Shown: piece by piece, positions 61,267-64,000 of the stretch | Layout of the letters: each line of letters begins with the position of its first letter | How positions within the stretch are numbered: position 1 is the first letter of the stretch | Source: Jacaranda mimosifolia | Taxonomy: Eukaryota; Streptophyta; Magnoliopsida; Lamiales; Bignoniaceae | DNA: 64,000 nt | Direction of reading: 5' to 3' | Assembly (NCBI GenBank): GCA_018894105.1 | Contig: CM032117.1 | Span: forward strand, 36,002,501-36,066,500 | Made by a program: the position numbers and the translations under genes | The notes under the pieces: generated by a model | The model's input: only the letters and a program-made list of their open reading frames with translations | Told to the model about the DNA's origin: nothing | Databases searched by the model: none

Positions 61267-62950
61267 ACTAAAGGCTTGTTAGTGGTCCCCTATGACCAAA
61301 TGTATTACCATAAACAATCTAAAGGCAAGTTACTTTTGGTAATTGCATCTTATGCAACTTTTGATATATATTTTGTCTTACCTTTTCATGTAGATCCCCT
61401 ATAAGGACGACCTCTACATTACTTAGTGTTAAGTCAAACCTACCAATCATGTTTTGATTCGAGATGGGCACCACAACATCCCCTGTGATCCAATTTATAA
61501 TGTATGGGCGTTCTTGAGTAAAGGTGCATATATGGTCACAACTTTCTACCTAAGTGTGACCTCTGTGACTGGATGTACATCACATAAAGATAGTAGCATC
61601 TTCATGCCACATACTATTGGTAGGAGGCATGGATTAATTAAAACCCTTTTAATTTGTATCCATTTTGACTTAATATTTGAAAAACACTTACACATTCTAA
61701 GTGGAGGGTTTTTTGCAAAGATCTCATAATTTTTATCTTCTTATTTAGGTTTTCTATATCCTAACCATGCATCTCATACATCAATAGGTTATGGAAAGCA
61801 TAAATAAGTAAATGCGCCTAGCATGATCTTAGGGTGGGATGACCATGAGCCTAACTAAGTAGTGCACTTAGAGCCATATGTGCACCATCTAGTTGATTTT
61901 AAATAGGTTGATTAAATCTAGCTATTACATGAGTGTATCCCATATATTCATGGGTCTTCAAAATTCTCCATGCCTCCAATGGTCTCCTTTGCTCTATGCA
62001 ACATTTACATGAGAAAGAAATCCTCACTCCTAGTGATTCTACTCTCATAACATTTACAAGATAGAAATTAAGAGGCATGCAAGCCCTAATTTAATACAAC
62101 CCATTTCAACAACTTGAAATAAATAAAATCAATATTAAAGGCTCATGATCATCCCCATTCACTCATCATCCATTCAACAATTAAATGAATAATAAATAAA
62201 TCTAGAATTGACAATCAATTCCAACAATTAATGCTTATCTCATAAAGAAATAATAAGCCAAACATAACATTTATGCAATATGAAGGAGATTAACTTTAAC
62301 AAGATTTTAAAAGCAGACAAAAATATCAAACATAATTTTGAGAGCCTGTACTACACTTGTGTACCCATTATGTGTGATTAAATCAGTTTTTAGTCACAAA
62401 ATGAACCAAAATAAAGATCAAAACTTGCCCAACCCTAAACTAGGCACTGTTGGCTGAGGTGTGCGCACGACTAGGCAGCAATTCTCGATCACTACCCTGC
62501 CTCGTGCACTGCCATGGTCGGCAGCTGCCTTGTTTTACGGTCAAGGGCGAGTCAAGCCATTTTTGGCTCAACTTTTGTGCATCAAAAACTCTAGAACATC
62601 TTTTAGACATTAAAACAAACTTTATGGATGTAATTTTAGAATTAAAACACCTGTCAAAACTGAAATTTCAAGTCCTAAAAGATGCTTTTAAAAACAATTT
62701 CAGGTGAGAACTAAATTCTCTAAAAATCTCCAACATAACTTCAATCAAATTGGATACACAAATGACCAAAATATTTTAGTCAATCATCAACTTGCTATAT
62801 CATCATATAACATCAACTAATGCTAAATCAACATTCAACATTAGGAGATATGAATTAAAACATACTAACTACATAAATTAATAATTAAAACACATAATAG
62901 CATGCTTTCAATTCATCAATCAAGGAGCCACACACAATATATCCAAACAC
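61267..62950 (-). mobile_element. element E: leader, 5' part
   Basis: Complement of the X-type leader. It includes GATCCCCTATAAGGACGACC near 61394 and a GC-richer patch at 62437-62545. The open frame at 62450-62707 is an accident of that patch. The first roughly 110 bp of leader and the primer-binding site are absent next to the LTR at 62951. Confidence 0.8.
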
Positions 62951-63966
62951 TGAAGGCAAGAGTTGCGCTAGGATCCATATATCAAAACTTCATAAGCTTG
63001 AAAATAACTAAGCTACTCAAGCAATCAGAGATCTATTCATGCTATAGATCTTAATTAGGATGAAGAATTACCTCTTGTAGCTCAAAATAAGGAGAAGATC
63101 AACTATCTCTCACGAATCCAGAAACTATCTGGAACTGGCACAGTGGAAATATGGCAACGTTTCCCCTGGCTATAATGCTCCAAAAATCACAAAATTAAAT
63201 CTAGAACACCTCAACATAATGGGAAGTTACTTTAGAAAATTGGAGCCAAAAATCCTTCTGGATCTCTCCAGAAAAAATTGCCAACTGGAAGCTGCTGCAT
63301 GTGGATCTCGAAAACTGAGGAAGTCAAGTGCCTTGCCTCTATTGATATAATCCAAACACCAAACAATATTTCAATTTCTCCTTACTAGAAGCTGGAGTTA
63401 GAGAGGATAAATAAGGTAGAGGAGGCTGATTTTCAGGTTGGGAAGAAGAAGGAATGCAAAGCTTCAACACATGATGTAATGCACGGAGAGAGAGATTTTA
63501 GAGAGAATGCAAGAATCTAATCCTCACACTTTTCAGCAATGCTTAATTCAAATTTTGCATGCACTCTATATCTATATATGGAGGGTGGAAGGTGTGATGC
63601 TAGTTGGCATCACACCTTCCTCAATGTGACCACCCAAGTGGCATGCCAAAATGGCAAAATTCAAATTCAAGTCTTACTTGAATTTCAAGTGCATTTCAAT
63701 TTTATTTGGAATCTAATTTCAAATTAATTAAGATGCTAATTTAAATGAACACTTCATTTAAATTTTCCCTCAAAAAAGTATTATTTCCATTAATTAAATT
63801 AAAAACTTTAATTTAATTAATTAACCCTTGATTTAACTCTTTAAGTTGAACAAGCTTAACTCTTAAGCTTAAATTAGTCAACTTAACTCTTTAAGTCAAC
63901 TTGTCCAATTGATGGTCAACATGGTACCAAATAATTAACTCTTTAATTATTGTTCTAATTTAACTC
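62951..63966 (-). mobile_element. LTR, probably the 5' LTR of element E, cut on the right
   Basis: Begins TGAAGGCAAGAGTTGCGC and runs through the TATA region (63563-63585), a 14-bp-arm palindrome (63587-63620) and the hairpin array. It breaks at about 63966. It could instead be another inserted LTR, because no primer-binding site adjoins it. Confidence 0.75.
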
Positions 63967-64000
63967 TTCATTATCTAGCATGGGAATTGAAACAATGTTC
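63967..64000 (-). pseudogene. copia protease-region fragment running off the window
   Basis: The complement encodes NIVSIPMLDN, matching the segment after the protease in the other copies. Part of a further family member that interrupts the LTR at 63966. Confidence 0.65.

Overview
The window comes from a flowering-plant nuclear genome, very probably a eudicot. It is AT-rich, has GT-AG introns, carries an APETALA2-family gene with a microRNA172 target site, and is dominated by LTR retrotransposons. About 15% is gene and flanking sequence and about 85% is repeats. No tRNA, rRNA, CRISPR array or bacterial-type operon was seen.

Region 1 (1-9.3 kb): an AT-rich upstream stretch with simple repeats, then a TOE/RAP2.7-type euAP2 transcription-factor gene on the + strand, start codon 2652, stop ending 8055, miR172 site at 7949-7969. 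The first AP2 domain is intact. The second is degenerate: its canonical 45-nt mini-exon (4474-4518) keeps both splice sites but holds two in-frame stops. Skipping it keeps the frame, and a second 3' splice site at 7185-7186 keeps the later exons open, giving a continuous 456-codon model. The large intron carries a MITE-like element of about 630 bp.

Region 2 (9.3-64 kb): a nest of one Ty1/copia family with unusually long LTRs (about 2.2-2.3 kb). I count 13 LTRs or LTR fragments and six gag-pol copies, all decayed, in both orientations. Layout: element 1 (+, 9325-14738, 5' truncated); an LTR fragment A (-, 14739-17016) split by a 950-bp DNA transposon; an older element B (-) whose pieces lie at 17017-20086, 40793-41952 and 52029-52678. 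Three insertions split B: a + strand tandem cluster of four LTRs with two internal regions (20087-40792); element F (-, 41953-52028, 5-bp target duplication GGTCC), whose own 5' LTR holds a solo LTR (48783-51037, target duplication GTATA); and element E (-, 52679 to beyond the window), whose leader holds another solo LTR.

How it works together: the gene would encode a miR172-controlled repressor of the flowering-time and phase-change class, if still functional. The retroelements do not encode host functions; no reading frame in them is open across gag-pol. The points most worth a second look are the stop-bearing AP2 mini-exon, an array of hairpins with matching arm changes in every LTR, a chimeric LTR shared by two elements, and a four-fold iterated motif in one element's leader.
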